Source: Thaumarchaeota archaeon 13_1_40CM_4_38_7
GTDB lineage: Archaea; Thermoproteota; Nitrososphaeria; Nitrososphaerales; Nitrosopumilaceae
Assembly: GCA_001917995.1 (NCBI GenBank)
Contig: MNFB01000074.1
Location: 10,277-45,427, forward strand
Direction: 5' to 3'
Length of the DNA stretch: 35,151 nucleotides
In this document: positions 23,917 through 31,304 of the stretch, one piece after another
Position numbering within the stretch: the first letter of the stretch is position 1
Layout of the letters: each line of letters opens with the position of its first letter
Program-made: the position numbers and the translations under genes
The notes under the pieces: generated by a model
What the model saw: the letters and a program-made list of their open reading frames with translations, nothing else
What the model was told of the DNA's origin: nothing
Databases searched by the model: none

Positions 23917-24543
23917 ATGAAACAAGATGGTGAGTCAATAGGTGCAAATTCCTTTGAAGTTTGTAAACAGTCTTGATGCCAACAGACAATTCTACTTTTC
24001 TACAGTGATCCAGAATATGCAAAGAAAATAGAATTTCAGTTTATAGAAAATGGTTTGGCAAGAGAAGAGCATTGCATCTATGCCACAGAGGAAGACCCTA
24101 CATTCATTAAAAAGAAAATGGAAGAATTCGGAAGAGTCAGTGATTTTATCAAGAGAAATCTTTTGCACATTTACCAAACCGAGGATCCGTTTATGCATCC
24201 AGAAGGGGTACTAGCTGGTGCCAAAAGCAATTTTGAAATGATCTTAAAAGATTCCAAACCTCCGTACAGAATAGTTGCAATGCTGATTCCTGATACTGGA
24301 ACTGCAGAAGCGATGCATACTCATATAAAAATAGAAAGAGGGTTTCAAGACAGTTTTGAAGGATTTAACGGCTCTGTGATGTGTCCTTATAATATAAAGA
24401 AGTTAGAGCAAAATAAAAGCGATAATTGGATTAGAGAACTGTTTGACAGCCACCACTCGGCAATTTATGCTCCTACCTTTGAAGAAGGTGGAGTTTTTCA
24501 ACTCGTCTTAAAGATAGAATATTTTCCTTACCCTTATCAGTAG
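23917..24543 (+). pseudogene. MEDS-domain protein gene, disrupted near its 5' end
   Basis: The frame from 23977 reads QQTILLFYSDPEYAKKIEFQ then FIENGLAREEHCIYATEEDP, the start of a MEDS (methanogen/methylotroph DcmR sensor-like) domain. It continues to FPYPYQ at 24543. However, no start codon precedes the first strand in that frame after an in-frame TGA (23974-23976); the first TTG (24055) would cut off the first strand and helix. The ATG at 23917, which follows a TATA-like ttaaatat at the right distance, is in frame with the TGA. A second frame from GTG 23942 reads PLKFVNSLDAN and would need a 1-nt shift. So the gene is either broken or carries a sequence error. Confidence 0.55.
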
Positions 24544-24560
24544 GAAACTCCGTTGGAAAG

Positions 24561-25169
24561 ATGTTGGACAAGTCTTCTAGTACAAAGGATGCCAAAGTAT
24601 TACACAAGAAAGCACTCAAACTACAACACGATGGCAAGCAAGAAGAGGCCGTTGTATATTTTGATAAGGCATTAGAGATAGCACCTACTAATGCTGAATT
24701 GTTATATGACAAGGCAATATCTTTGCAAATGCTTTTCAAATTTGAAGATGCGCTAAATTACTACGATAAATCACTTGCTATTGAACCAAATAATTTTGCT
24801 GCATTTATCAACAAGGGACTTTGCCTGGCAAACCCCAAGATAAATAAACAAGAAGATGCGTTGTCATGTTTTGATAAAGCACTAAGAATTGAGCCAAATG
24901 ATCCTGGTGCACTATCACTGAAAGGCTACTCATTAGATAGCATAGGCAGATACTCTGAAGCTATTGCATGTTTTAACAAAGTCTTGGAGCTGAAGCCTGA
25001 TGATTCAAACGTGCTTTTAAACAAAGGTCTTGCGCTGACTCATCTTGGTAGATATGATGAAGCCATCGCATATTTTGATAAAGTACTCGAAGGTGAACCT
25101 GATAATTTGTTTGCATTAGAATGGAAAAAAGAAGCAATCAGTGCACAAACTAAGCATCTTATGTTCTAG
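24561..25169 (+). CDS. Tetratricopeptide (TPR) repeat protein
   Basis: 202 aa, about five TPR units from residue 10 to 190. Typical units are LHKKALKLQHDGKQEEAVVY, then FDKALEIAPTNAEL, YDKSLAIEPNNFAAFINKG, FDKALRIEPNDPGALSLKGY and FDKVLEGEPDNLFALEWKKE, with the canonical W/L-x2-G-x-A-x6-A/L-P spacing. TPR repeats bind partner proteins. It starts 17 bp after the stop of the MEDS gene and lies on the same strand, so the two were probably one operon and the partner may be the MEDS protein. No signal peptide. Confidence 0.93.
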   Translation: MLDKSSSTKDAKVLHKKALKLQHDGKQEEAVVYFDKALEIAPTNAELLYDKAISLQMLFKFEDALNYYDKSLAIEPNNFAAFINKGLCLANPKINKQEDALSCFDKALRIEPNDPGALSLKGYSLDSIGRYSEAIACFNKVLELKPDDSNVLLNKGLALTHLGRYDEAIAYFDKVLEGEPDNLFALEWKKEAISAQTKHLMF

Positions 25170-25187
25170 CTGAGATTTAGATAATTT

Positions 25188-25565
25188 CTACTGAACAATC
25201 TCTAATATCTTCATCGCAACAGACGCAAAATCTAGGTTTCTATCTGCAGATACATACAGTACTTGTGAGTTTCCAAGTGGGAAGCTCATGACAATTACTT
25301 TTTCTCTCATTGAAAGTGAGAACTTGACTGTCCCTAGTTGTTTGTCAAACTCTTGTCGCATCTTTACACGCAGTGCAAGTTCCATGAAAAGCATTTCGTC
25401 ATCTTTTGGATCTTCAAGTGATTTTAGTCCACTACGAAGACCTCCTGCCACAAGCTTACCTTTTTCATTAATTATTCCTGCAAATCTTATCTTGTCATCT
25501 AGGTCAAGCACGTTTTTGCATGTGGCATTAAGATCAACTAAACCCTCCCCAACATTCTTTTTCAC
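25188..25565 (-). CDS. Thaumarchaeal roadblock-like sensor family protein (DUF6659-type), copy 3
   Basis: 125 aa. It shares the layout of the genes at 4912 and 5364: DDKIRFAGIINEKGKLVAGG, then a helix MLFMELALRVKMRQEF, then LGTVKFSLSMREKVIVMSFP and a strand SQVLYVSADRNLD. It has an N-terminal extension (MKKNVGEGLVDLNATCKNV) like copy 2. It is more divergent than copies 1 and 2 are from each other, so it is an older paralogue. It converges on the TPR gene with 18 bp between them. The function is unknown. Confidence 0.75.
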   Translation of the reverse strand: MKKNVGEGLVDLNATCKNVLDLDDKIRFAGIINEKGKLVAGGLRSGLKSLEDPKDDEMLFMELALRVKMRQEFDKQLGTVKFSLSMREKVIVMSFPLGNSQVLYVSADRNLDFASVAMKILEIVQ

Positions 25566-25741
25566 AATAAAATACCCCTTATTGCAATCATCGTTTTATA
25601 ATTTACAGCGTAAGATATAACCTGTTCCCAGATCGAAAAATCTTTTGTTCTTATCTAATGCCCAAATCATTTTGGAATTGTATATGACACTATAGTAATT
25701 TTAGAACCCAGAGTATACAGTATAATCTCTTCCTGTCTTAC

Positions 25742-25840
25742 AGAAGTATCATGGTTCTTAGCTTTATGATTCAGGATAGTCGGAACCACATAGTGGGCAT
25801 CTGCTTCTCAGACCATGATACCTCTCGTCATAATAGACGA
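25742..25840 (+). ncRNA. Candidate structured non-coding RNA
   Basis: In a 418-bp gap without a gene, GTATCATGGT (25746-25755) pairs perfectly with ACCATGATAC (25812-25821). Inside lies the hairpin CCAC-ATA-GTGG (25786-25796), and directly after comes TCGTC-ATAATA-GACGA (25825-25840). By hand count 25741-25860 is about 45% GC, well above the flanks. A TATA-like gagtataca lies at 25711-25719, about 26 bp before 25742. The strand is inferred from that promoter. It does not match SRP RNA, RNase P RNA or tRNA as far as I can tell. Another weak hairpin, ACATGC/GCATGT, lies at 25873-25897. Confidence 0.5.
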
Positions 25841-25940
25841 TGGCGGTGGGGTAACTACATCCAGAGCATTCCACATGCTTGAATTTTACTTGCATGTAAT
25901 TATATAACACAGGCGAGTATATCATCAAGATTCAATAGAC

Positions 25941-25970
25941 TAGCTTAAGAATCATATCTTTAGCTTAAGA
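25941..25970 (+). promoter_or_regulatory. Tandem TAGCTTAAGA sites upstream of the PII-like gene
   Basis: The same 10-bp sequence occurs at 25941-25950 and 25961-25970, exactly 20 bp apart (two helical turns), ending 13 bp before the TTG start. Each contains the palindrome CTTAAG. The layout suits two regulator dimers bound on one face of the DNA. The regulator is unknown; nitrogen control is plausible from the downstream gene. Confidence 0.5.
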
Positions 25971-25983
25971 GATTCTATCAATA

Positions 25984-26331
25984 TTGACGTCCGATACCAT
26001 AGAAGCCATAATTCCGGAAGACAAAGTTACTCCTGTTTTTCAAGCGTTAACACAATTGGAGTTGGGCGGTTTCACATATCACTCAGTTAAAGGAAGGGGT
26101 GCAAGGCCGCGACAGATGGTCAGAACAAGCAGTAGTGGACGATTGGAATCCCAATACAATCTGAACACAAACTTTTTCGTTGTTGTACGGGATGATGTAG
26201 TGGGCAAGGTCATCGAGACGATAGTTTCACATGCAGGCACAGGGTTAGCAGGAGAAGGAAAGGTATTCGTGTCAAGTGTAACGGATACAGTAGACATTGG
26301 ATCCAAAGAACGTGGCGAATCTTCACTTTAA
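25984..26331 (+). CDS. PII-like nitrogen regulatory protein
   Basis: 115 aa from TTG 25984; an in-frame stop lies at 25966-25968 and no ATG is available upstream. The order is the PII fold: EAIIPEDKVTPVFQALTQLE, then FTYHSVKGRGARPRQ, a T-loop region with SGRLESQYNLNTNFFVVV, RDDVVGKVIETIVSHAGTGL and AGEGKVFVSSVTDTVDI. The VKGRG strand, the loop length and the GTG-x-x-GEGK/FV segment fit the PII family. The T-loop lacks the usual Tyr51 context, so modification is unlikely. PII proteins sense ATP/ADP and 2-oxoglutarate and control ammonium uptake or metabolism. No amt or glnA gene lies next to it. Confidence 0.8.
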   Translation: MTSDTIEAIIPEDKVTPVFQALTQLELGGFTYHSVKGRGARPRQMVRTSSSGRLESQYNLNTNFFVVVRDDVVGKVIETIVSHAGTGLAGEGKVFVSSVTDTVDIGSKERGESSL

Positions 26332-26350
26332 ACAATCAATGATATCTAGT

Positions 26351-26767
26351 TTAATCTTCGGCAAGTTCCTTATCGATTTTATCTCTAAGTGATTCATATT
26401 TACGGAATCGCTTGTTCCACTTGGAATAAAACCCATATTCCTTTATTCCAATAAACAGCCAGATTCCCGCTATTATAATAGAGATTGAAATTAGAATTGT
26501 TGCCAATACTGCCACAAACGGAAGTCGATGAAAAGTTTCCGGTGCTCCTGGAGCTTCAGCCATAAAGCGCACTATATTAAAACGCGGGTGTACCAGCAAA
26601 AAGCCGCCTACCACCATAGCTATTGGTGCAAAAATTAGAGACGATATTATCAATACCACAAAAAGATGACGTGTGGTATGCATGTGTGAGATCAAGTCAT
26701 CTAGTACTTTCAAAATGTTCTCAGATTTTTCCTCTTTACCCTTAGATTCGTCAGACTCTCCTGACAT
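26351..26767 (-). CDS. Two-TM membrane protein, unknown function
   Basis: 138 aa. The N-terminus is acidic and cytoplasmic-like (SDESKGKEEKSENILKVLDD). TM1 is HLFVVLIISSLIFAPIAMVV, followed by a short outside loop (VHPRFNIVRFMAEAPGAPET), TM2 VAVLATILISISIIIAGIWL and a charged C-terminal helix (KYESLRDKIDKELAED). No enzyme motif. It converges on the PII gene with 19 bp between them. Family not recognised. Confidence 0.75.
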   Translation of the reverse strand: MSGESDESKGKEEKSENILKVLDDLISHMHTTRHLFVVLIISSLIFAPIAMVVGGFLLVHPRFNIVRFMAEAPGAPETFHRLPFVAVLATILISISIIIAGIWLFIGIKEYGFYSKWNKRFRKYESLRDKIDKELAED

Positions 26768-26817
26768 TTAACACAAAGACCTCCTTTGATTCAGTTTAAA
26801 ACATTTCGCTAACATTG

Positions 26818-27177
26818 TTACCTATTGGTCTCCTTTTCTTTTCGTGGGAATACTTCTTCGTATGGTTCTAAGATAAGTGTAGAAAATTCCCTGCCCTTTT
26901 GAGTTATTTTGAATTTGATTATCTTTTTGCTTCCCCATGGCTCTTCTGTTTTTGTTATGAATCCCTTTTTTTCCAATCCCTCTAGTATGTCTTTGTGTTT
27001 CATCAAATTAAGCCCGCAATAACTCAAAAGTGATGTTTGATTTAATTCGGTGTATTCTGCAAGTTTGAGTAGAATATCTTTTCGGATATAGATTCGGTCA
27101 CGGTATTCATGTGACAATAGACAAGCTTCCTCACTGATTTTAACAGATATTAAGTTTTTATGCATAAATAATAGCAT
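26818..27177 (-). CDS. Winged-helix transcriptional regulator
   Basis: 119 aa. The core reads RDRIYIRKDILLKLAEYTEL, then NQTSLLSYCGLNLMKHKDIL, EGLEKKGFITKTEEPWGSKK and FKITQKGREFSTLILEPYEE. That is the thaumarchaeal one-domain winged helix: three helices and a wing with a GRE-x-x-x-x-L ending. The first Met or the Met at residue 5 could be the start. It lies 50 bp upstream of the two-TM membrane protein gene on the same strand, so it may regulate or be co-transcribed with that gene. Target unknown. Confidence 0.8.
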   Translation of the reverse strand: MLLFMHKNLISVKISEEACLLSHEYRDRIYIRKDILLKLAEYTELNQTSLLSYCGLNLMKHKDILEGLEKKGFITKTEEPWGSKKIIKFKITQKGREFSTLILEPYEEVFPRKEKETNR

Positions 27178-27313
27178 TTGTGTTAAAATTTTGTTTCAGT
27201 AACAGTGGCATTCTAGATAGGAAATTTATGTCAACTTTTTGTAAGAATCAAAGAGAATATTTCAAACAGTAAAATTAAAAGACTCTGGTTACTATTATAT
27301 CTTAGAAATCCAA

Positions 27314-27769
27314 TTGCGATGTTCTATTCTAGTACTATTGGGGTTTTCTTTTGTGGTAGGATACATGCTTGATAACCCAGTTTATGGATCTTTCGACTTT
27401 GGTGGAAATTATTATTGCAATCCCAGTAACATTGAACTTGAAAAGACAATTTACAAAGCAGCAGTTGAGAAACTCAACTATGAAATTGATTCATACCTTA
27501 GCTTAGAACCAAGCGCCACTCCTAAACAGTTACAAAATTACATAATTCATACTCATTTTGGAACCGCGGAATCCACATATGATATAATGACCAAGGCACA
27601 ATCGTGCCTTGCATCAGATGGTATAGACCCAGCGTCAATTGCAACGCCGGTTACATTGGATTCTCATATGGCATATGCCCCAGAATTTGGTACTCTTGCT
27701 AGAATAGTTGTTTTAGTTTCTATAATAGGAGTGATTACAATCACACGAATATTTTTTATGAAAAAATAA
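27314..27769 (+). CDS. Secreted PEFG-CTERM protein, paralogue A
   Basis: 151 aa from TTG 27314. A signal peptide (RCSILVLLGFSFVVGYMLDN then PVYG) precedes a domain with FDFGGNYYCNPSNIELEKTI, YKAAVEKLNYEIDSYLSLEP and ESTYDIMTKAQSCLASDGID, and the tail is YAPEFGTLARIVVLVSIIGV with a basic end (RIFFMKK). The two cysteines (YCNPS, SCLAS) are at matching places in the protein at 29142-29603, so the two are paralogues. The PEFG-like tail suggests processing by an archaeosortase. Function unknown. Confidence 0.75.
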   Translation: MRCSILVLLGFSFVVGYMLDNPVYGSFDFGGNYYCNPSNIELEKTIYKAAVEKLNYEIDSYLSLEPSATPKQLQNYIIHTHFGTAESTYDIMTKAQSCLASDGIDPASIATPVTLDSHMAYAPEFGTLARIVVLVSIIGVITITRIFFMKK

Positions 27770-27813
27770 TCTTGCATTAATTTCGATTAACTGCAGAAAG
27801 CAGTTACAGTGAG

Positions 27814-28198
27814 GTGAGTTTTCTGAATTTACAGGTTGTCTGGTTTTACTCTCTCCTTAGTGCAACCATTGGAGACATCTTCGATGCCTTCCATGCTGGA
27901 TACAATCCAGCTTCTATACTTAGAACTACTGAGAGTGCCCAAACTTTTACCATATCAGCTGGAAGAAATATTTTCAGCAAGTGCACAGATCACACTGAGA
28001 ACAGTCATACCATTGTTATCGACTGGAATGTAGTCTTGTCATAGTATTGATGTATCTAGCGTTGATTTTAGAATTAGTGTAATGCCATGCACAAACTTTC
28101 ACGTGGGTGGCTTTAAACATCAATGACAACAACAACCTCAGCAACAACCACAACAGCAATCGTATGTCGTTCCTGAAAATTCAGCATTGGGTGTATAG
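27814..28198 (+). pseudogene. Decayed secreted-protein gene with PEFG-like remnant
   Basis: Pieces that look coding lie in different frames: a segment ending FTISAGRNIFSKCTDHTENS (27814 frame), then VSSVDFRISVMPCTNFHVGG (another frame), then an in-frame TGA (28124-28126) and QQQPQQQPQQQSYVVPENSA at 28127-28198. The last piece resembles a Pro/Gln linker plus a V-V-P-E-(F)-G-A-L PEFG start that breaks off at a TAG. The transmembrane part is absent. This is best read as a degraded paralogue of the neighbouring PEFG proteins, but the evidence is weak. Confidence 0.35.
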
Positions 28199-28353
28199 TA
28201 CACCACACCTCTTTTTTATTTCTAGGAAAATTACGTCAATTGAAGAATTAGAAGTTTTCATTTTTTAATAAAATACATCTAATTCTCAAAGAGAAGAATT
28301 TGGTCTAAAAGAGTAGAAGGATCTAAATATCAAAAACCATTGCATAAGATTTA

Positions 28354-28509
28354 ATGATTTATGCTACCTGCATAGCGTGTGAGTTTGAAGCATCTGGACA
28401 ATCATTTGATGAATTAGATTCAAAATGTAGACGACATTTTGTAATTCGTGGTCATGGCGCTTATTTTTACAAGGAGAAGAACGTACAGAAAATAAGAAAA
28501 ATTTGTTGA
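28354..28509 (+). CDS. Zinc-finger-like microprotein (51 aa)
   Basis: ATG at 28354, TGA at 28507-28509. The chain MIYATCIACEFEASGQSFDE then LDSKCRRHFVIRGHGAYFYK has Cys6, Cys9, Cys25, His28 and His34, a likely single zinc site. It ends in a basic stretch (KEKNVQKIRKIC). A TATA-like ctaaatatc lies about 28 bp before the ATG, fitting a leaderless start. Too short for a firm family call. Confidence 0.6.
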   Translation: MIYATCIACEFEASGQSFDELDSKCRRHFVIRGHGAYFYKEKNVQKIRKIC

Positions 28510-28555
28510 CACGTCTGGCTCCACATACGTGTTAAAATCTTTACTCTTACTTTTC

Positions 28556-28744
28556 TTATGAACCGCGTATGATTATATCATGCCTTTTGTGTGCCTGGGA
28601 TCTCTTGTTAAAAGTTATTACACTGTATAGTGCTACGTCAGAAAAATACTCTTCGTTATAATCCCCCAGGGATTCGTTGCAATTGACACAGTACAATTCT
28701 TTGAAAGCCAATTGATTTCGATTATCAAAACACAAAATTTTCAT
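28556..28744 (-). CDS. CxxC microprotein (62 aa)
   Basis: 62 aa from ATG 28744. It has LYCVNCNESLGDYNEEYFSD, with one CxxC pair like half of a zinc ribbon, then LYSVITFNKRSQAHKRHDII. The second pair of ligands could be His residues (AHKRHD) or supplied by a partner. No signal peptide. It lies in a cluster with two other short zinc-site proteins (28354 and 28871). Confidence 0.45.
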   Translation of the reverse strand: MKILCFDNRNQLAFKELYCVNCNESLGDYNEEYFSDVALYSVITFNKRSQAHKRHDIIIRGS

Positions 28745-28870
28745 TTCTAGGGCTTTGCTAAAAGAAGCTGAGAATGTGGTAAAATCTCTTTACAATTTAT
28801 AGTGAAAATAGAAGTAGAAGCCGTCAGAAAGGGATGATAGAATACAGAATACACACAGATTTGATATTGC

Positions 28871-29026
28871 CTAGAATCTTCGTACTGGTTTTGGATCCAA
28901 TACTACTACCTTTCTTCCAATAGAGTAATCACTACCACATTTTGGACAGTTAAAACTATTCCATCCTATCTGTTCCAGGACTATCTCCTCACCTGAATGG
29001 TTTGCACACGTCAATCGTTGCTCCAT
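28871..29026 (-). CDS. Zinc-ribbon microprotein (51 aa)
   Basis: ATG at 29026-29024, stop TAG at 28873-28871. The chain MEQRLTCANHSGEEIVLEQI then GWNSFNCPKCGSDYSIGRKV ends VVLDPKPVRRF. Cys7 and His10 with Cys27 and Cys30 give a zinc-ribbon-like arrangement. The GWNSFNCPKCGSDY segment is typical of archaeal short zinc ribbons. Confidence 0.6.
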   Translation of the reverse strand: MEQRLTCANHSGEEIVLEQIGWNSFNCPKCGSDYSIGRKVVVLDPKPVRRF

Positions 29027-29141
29027 GTGCTAACACTTGATTTCTTTCTTAATAAATTGTCGTACTAGAATTTACTTGACAAGCATGCTTATCCTAATAT
29101 TTAGAGGAATGCCTCTTTCTATTCACGGCTTGGATTATTTT

Positions 29142-29603
29142 TTATTTTAATCTGATTCTAGAAATCACAACACTAAGGCAGACAGCAATTGAAAGTGCGA
29201 CTATACCTAGCATATTAAATTCTGGAACTGCGATTACCTGTTTTACATCTTCATTTAGAGAGGCGGTTTTGTCTGAATTTATTCCAAGTGCTTCTATACA
29301 TGCTTTAGATTTGTTGTAAAGCTGCCACGTGTTTTGATATTTCATTATAAAGTCGTGTTGCTCCTGTTCTGTTGAATTAGGATATGACCTCTTGTAGAAT
29401 TCTAGCTTTTCATTTATTTGGTTTACAACAGAAATAAAGATATTCGTTTCAAGTTCTCCTTTGAAAGGGTTGCAAACGTAGTTGCCAGCACTATCAAATT
29501 CAGCATACACAGATGTTCTTCCTATACCTACTGTAGAAAATGAGAGCAAGAGAACTAGTGGAGTAATAACCAACCAATTTTTCCATGAAGACAGAATAAT
29601 CAT
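29142..29603 (-). CDS. Secreted PEF-tail protein, paralogue B
   Basis: 153 aa with a signal peptide (WLVITPLVLLLSFSTVGIGR then TSVYA). The domain FDSAGNYVCNPFKGELETNI, then INEKLEFYKRSYPNSTEQEQ, and WQLYNKSKACIEALGIN follows the same pattern as the gene at 27314-27769, including both cysteines. The tail VIAVPEFNMLGIVALSIAVC keeps PEF but has Asn where PEFG has Gly, then a basic SRIRLK end. It points away from paralogue A. The Gly change may weaken recognition by the sorting enzyme. Confidence 0.75.
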   Translation of the reverse strand: MIILSSWKNWLVITPLVLLLSFSTVGIGRTSVYAEFDSAGNYVCNPFKGELETNIFISVVNQINEKLEFYKRSYPNSTEQEQHDFIMKYQNTWQLYNKSKACIEALGINSDKTASLNEDVKQVIAVPEFNMLGIVALSIAVCLSVVISRIRLK

Positions 29604-29743
29604 GTGATATGACGCTATAATATCTAAAATGTGATAGAAAAGGATTAGGTTGATGCCATAATTATTATATCATTTCAAAATTATCGTCATATACGGACAT
29701 AAGTTCAACCAAATTATCTTATTCCATATTAATACTAATTATT

Positions 29744-30286
29744 TTGTCATCTGTAGCGGACGCGTGTGCCCAAACACATTTCGTAGCTGCCCAGGATACC
29801 ATTAGCAGGAATGCATCGCCAATTGTAATTTACAGAGATTCTTACTCACCTACTTCACTGGTACACATTTTAATCAACGCGCCTGATTTTAATTCAAATC
29901 CATATGCCATCGATACAATAGGAGATGATTCTGAAAACAAGATAACCGTCTCTACTAGAGAAAGCAGTATTCCTTATCGACTAGTTGAAACAGGAGCAGA
30001 TACAGGAGTATTTGCAGGCTATGTGATCTTGTCTGGAGCCACATCGGTTTGTTCGCCAGTTTGTGGCCCAACAGATGGATTCTTGGAAGCATCAGGAGAT
30101 GATGCGATTACCGTTTCGTTCACATACGCACAGGGCAGAACCATTACTTCTACCTCTACTGGTTTTACACAAGACAAAAATAGTAATCAGACAATACCGG
30201 AATTTGGAGCACTGGCTGGCCTTGTTGTCACAATATCAATAATTGGATCCATAATGTATTCAGTAAGATGGGCTAAAATTATGTGA
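29744..30286 (+). CDS. Secreted PEFG-CTERM protein, small paralogue of the 9920 gene
   Basis: 180 aa from TTG 29744. The module VHILINAPDFNSNPYAIDTI then KITVSTRESSIPYRLVETGA and DTGVFAGYVILSGATS matches the 413-aa protein at 9920-11161, and SVCSPVCGPTDGFLEASGDD occurs there too (NPICGPTDGFL). The tail TIPEFGALAGLVVTISIIGS is a PEFG anchor. From the TTG the signal peptide is truncated. The frame extends upstream and reads SSTKLSYSILILIILSSVAD from an ATA at 29699, which sits about 30 bp after a TATA-like ttatatc, so the real start may be non-canonical. Confidence 0.8.
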   Translation: MSSVADACAQTHFVAAQDTISRNASPIVIYRDSYSPTSLVHILINAPDFNSNPYAIDTIGDDSENKITVSTRESSIPYRLVETGADTGVFAGYVILSGATSVCSPVCGPTDGFLEASGDDAITVSFTYAQGRTITSTSTGFTQDKNSNQTIPEFGALAGLVVTISIIGSIMYSVRWAKIM

Positions 30287-30318
30287 CTCTTATAGACTAA
30301 CTGACCGCGCTTATGTGG

Positions 30319-30930
30319 TTAGCAGGAAATGACTTGCAAGATGGAACTTTTCTTAAGAGATTCTTTTGAAACTTGAATCTTTACTTCTACCTTGTTTTTC
30401 TCAAAATTAATTACAAGATTTTCAAATAATGATTTGTATTTTATTACCTCCAAGTCGTCACGCATTTTAATTGTACCATCTGAGATTAACAGGCCATTTT
30501 CTATTAGCTGGCCTACTTTTCTGTAACCCGAAGTCTGCGGTATTTTGCAAGTCTCCAATATTTCAGAAGTGATCCTAGATTGTCCTTGAGTTGAAGTAAG
30601 AATAGCATTTTTGTCTTTATCTCCAAGTGCTTCCAAAATCACTTTAGCAAGTGAGTGATTCTCTACTGTGAACCATTCTAAAGCCTCGGCCTCTGCTTTT
30701 TGTATGGTAATTACTTTCTGTAAGCATTGTCTTTCTAGCCCTTCAGCACCTGAACCAAAAAATTCTCGCATTACTTCGTCTAACTTGGTAAAGTGTTCGG
30801 CAGCTTGTGTCATATTAATTCCATATCGCTCAAATAGCCTTTTTTCAATTCTTTGGAATGTCTTTTCACCAAGATTTTCTTCAATTGTCGTGATTAAGGA
30901 TCTTGCGACCAGCGAATCCAAGCCTGACAT
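30319..30930 (-). CDS. HTH transcriptional regulator-like protein
   Basis: 203 aa. The N-terminal half is helical (VARSLITTIEENLGEKTFQR, FERYGINMTQAAEHFTKLDE) with a segment FFGSGAEGLERQCLQKVI. The middle reads as a winged helix: STQGQSRITSEILETCKIPQ then TSGYRKVGQLIENGLLISDG, where the recognition helix carries Thr-Ser-Gly-Tyr-Arg. The C-terminus is a strand-rich stretch (LEVIKYKSLFENLVINFEKN). Such proteins are common in thaumarchaea. The target is unknown. TAATATTACAT lies about 50 bp upstream of its start and recurs at 31112-31122. Confidence 0.7.
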   Translation of the reverse strand: MSGLDSLVARSLITTIEENLGEKTFQRIEKRLFERYGINMTQAAEHFTKLDEVMREFFGSGAEGLERQCLQKVITIQKAEAEALEWFTVENHSLAKVILEALGDKDKNAILTSTQGQSRITSEILETCKIPQTSGYRKVGQLIENGLLISDGTIKMRDDLEVIKYKSLFENLVINFEKNKVEVKIQVSKESLKKSSILQVISC

Positions 30931-31304
30931 ATAAAAGACTATATGATTTGAGGCTAAAATGCAACAGTCTGTATCATAATATTACATTTTTTTAGCATCA
31001 TGCTTCAGTATACTTGGTACAAACCCCAATTTTTCGTAAAAATTCGAAATCTATAATTGAAATTTAGCCATAGAAATCACTATACCGAGGTCTTTTTAGA
31101 TTAATGTAACTTAATATTACATACTGCCGTTATTGTAAAAGACATGCCAGTAGGAATCATGAGCTGTTATCCACAGAGATTGAAGAAACTTTTAACAGAA
31201 AGTGAACAAAAAACCTCCGATTCCGACAATGTATTGTTAGAATAGTTCCTGTTTCTGCGCCAATGATAGGAATCTGCAGTTAGTCAGTAAGGTAATTTAT
31301 CAAT
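30931..31304. other. Intergenic region, no firm gene
   Basis: It holds TAATATTACAT at 30977-30987 and 31112-31122, the second also forming an ATGTAA...TTACAT inverted repeat (31104-31122), an AATTTTT-CGT-AAAAATT inverted repeat near 31043-31059, and a short open frame of 33 codons at 31144-31245 that I do not support as a gene. Nothing else is recognised. Confidence 0.5.

Noticed and set aside
24055-24543. Intact MEDS gene starting at TTG 24055
   Set aside because: The domain's first strand and helix are encoded upstream in the same frame, so this start truncates the domain; treated as disrupted.
31144-31245. 33-codon open frame starting MPVGIMSCYPQRLKK
   Set aside because: Too short, no clear promoter, no recognisable pattern.
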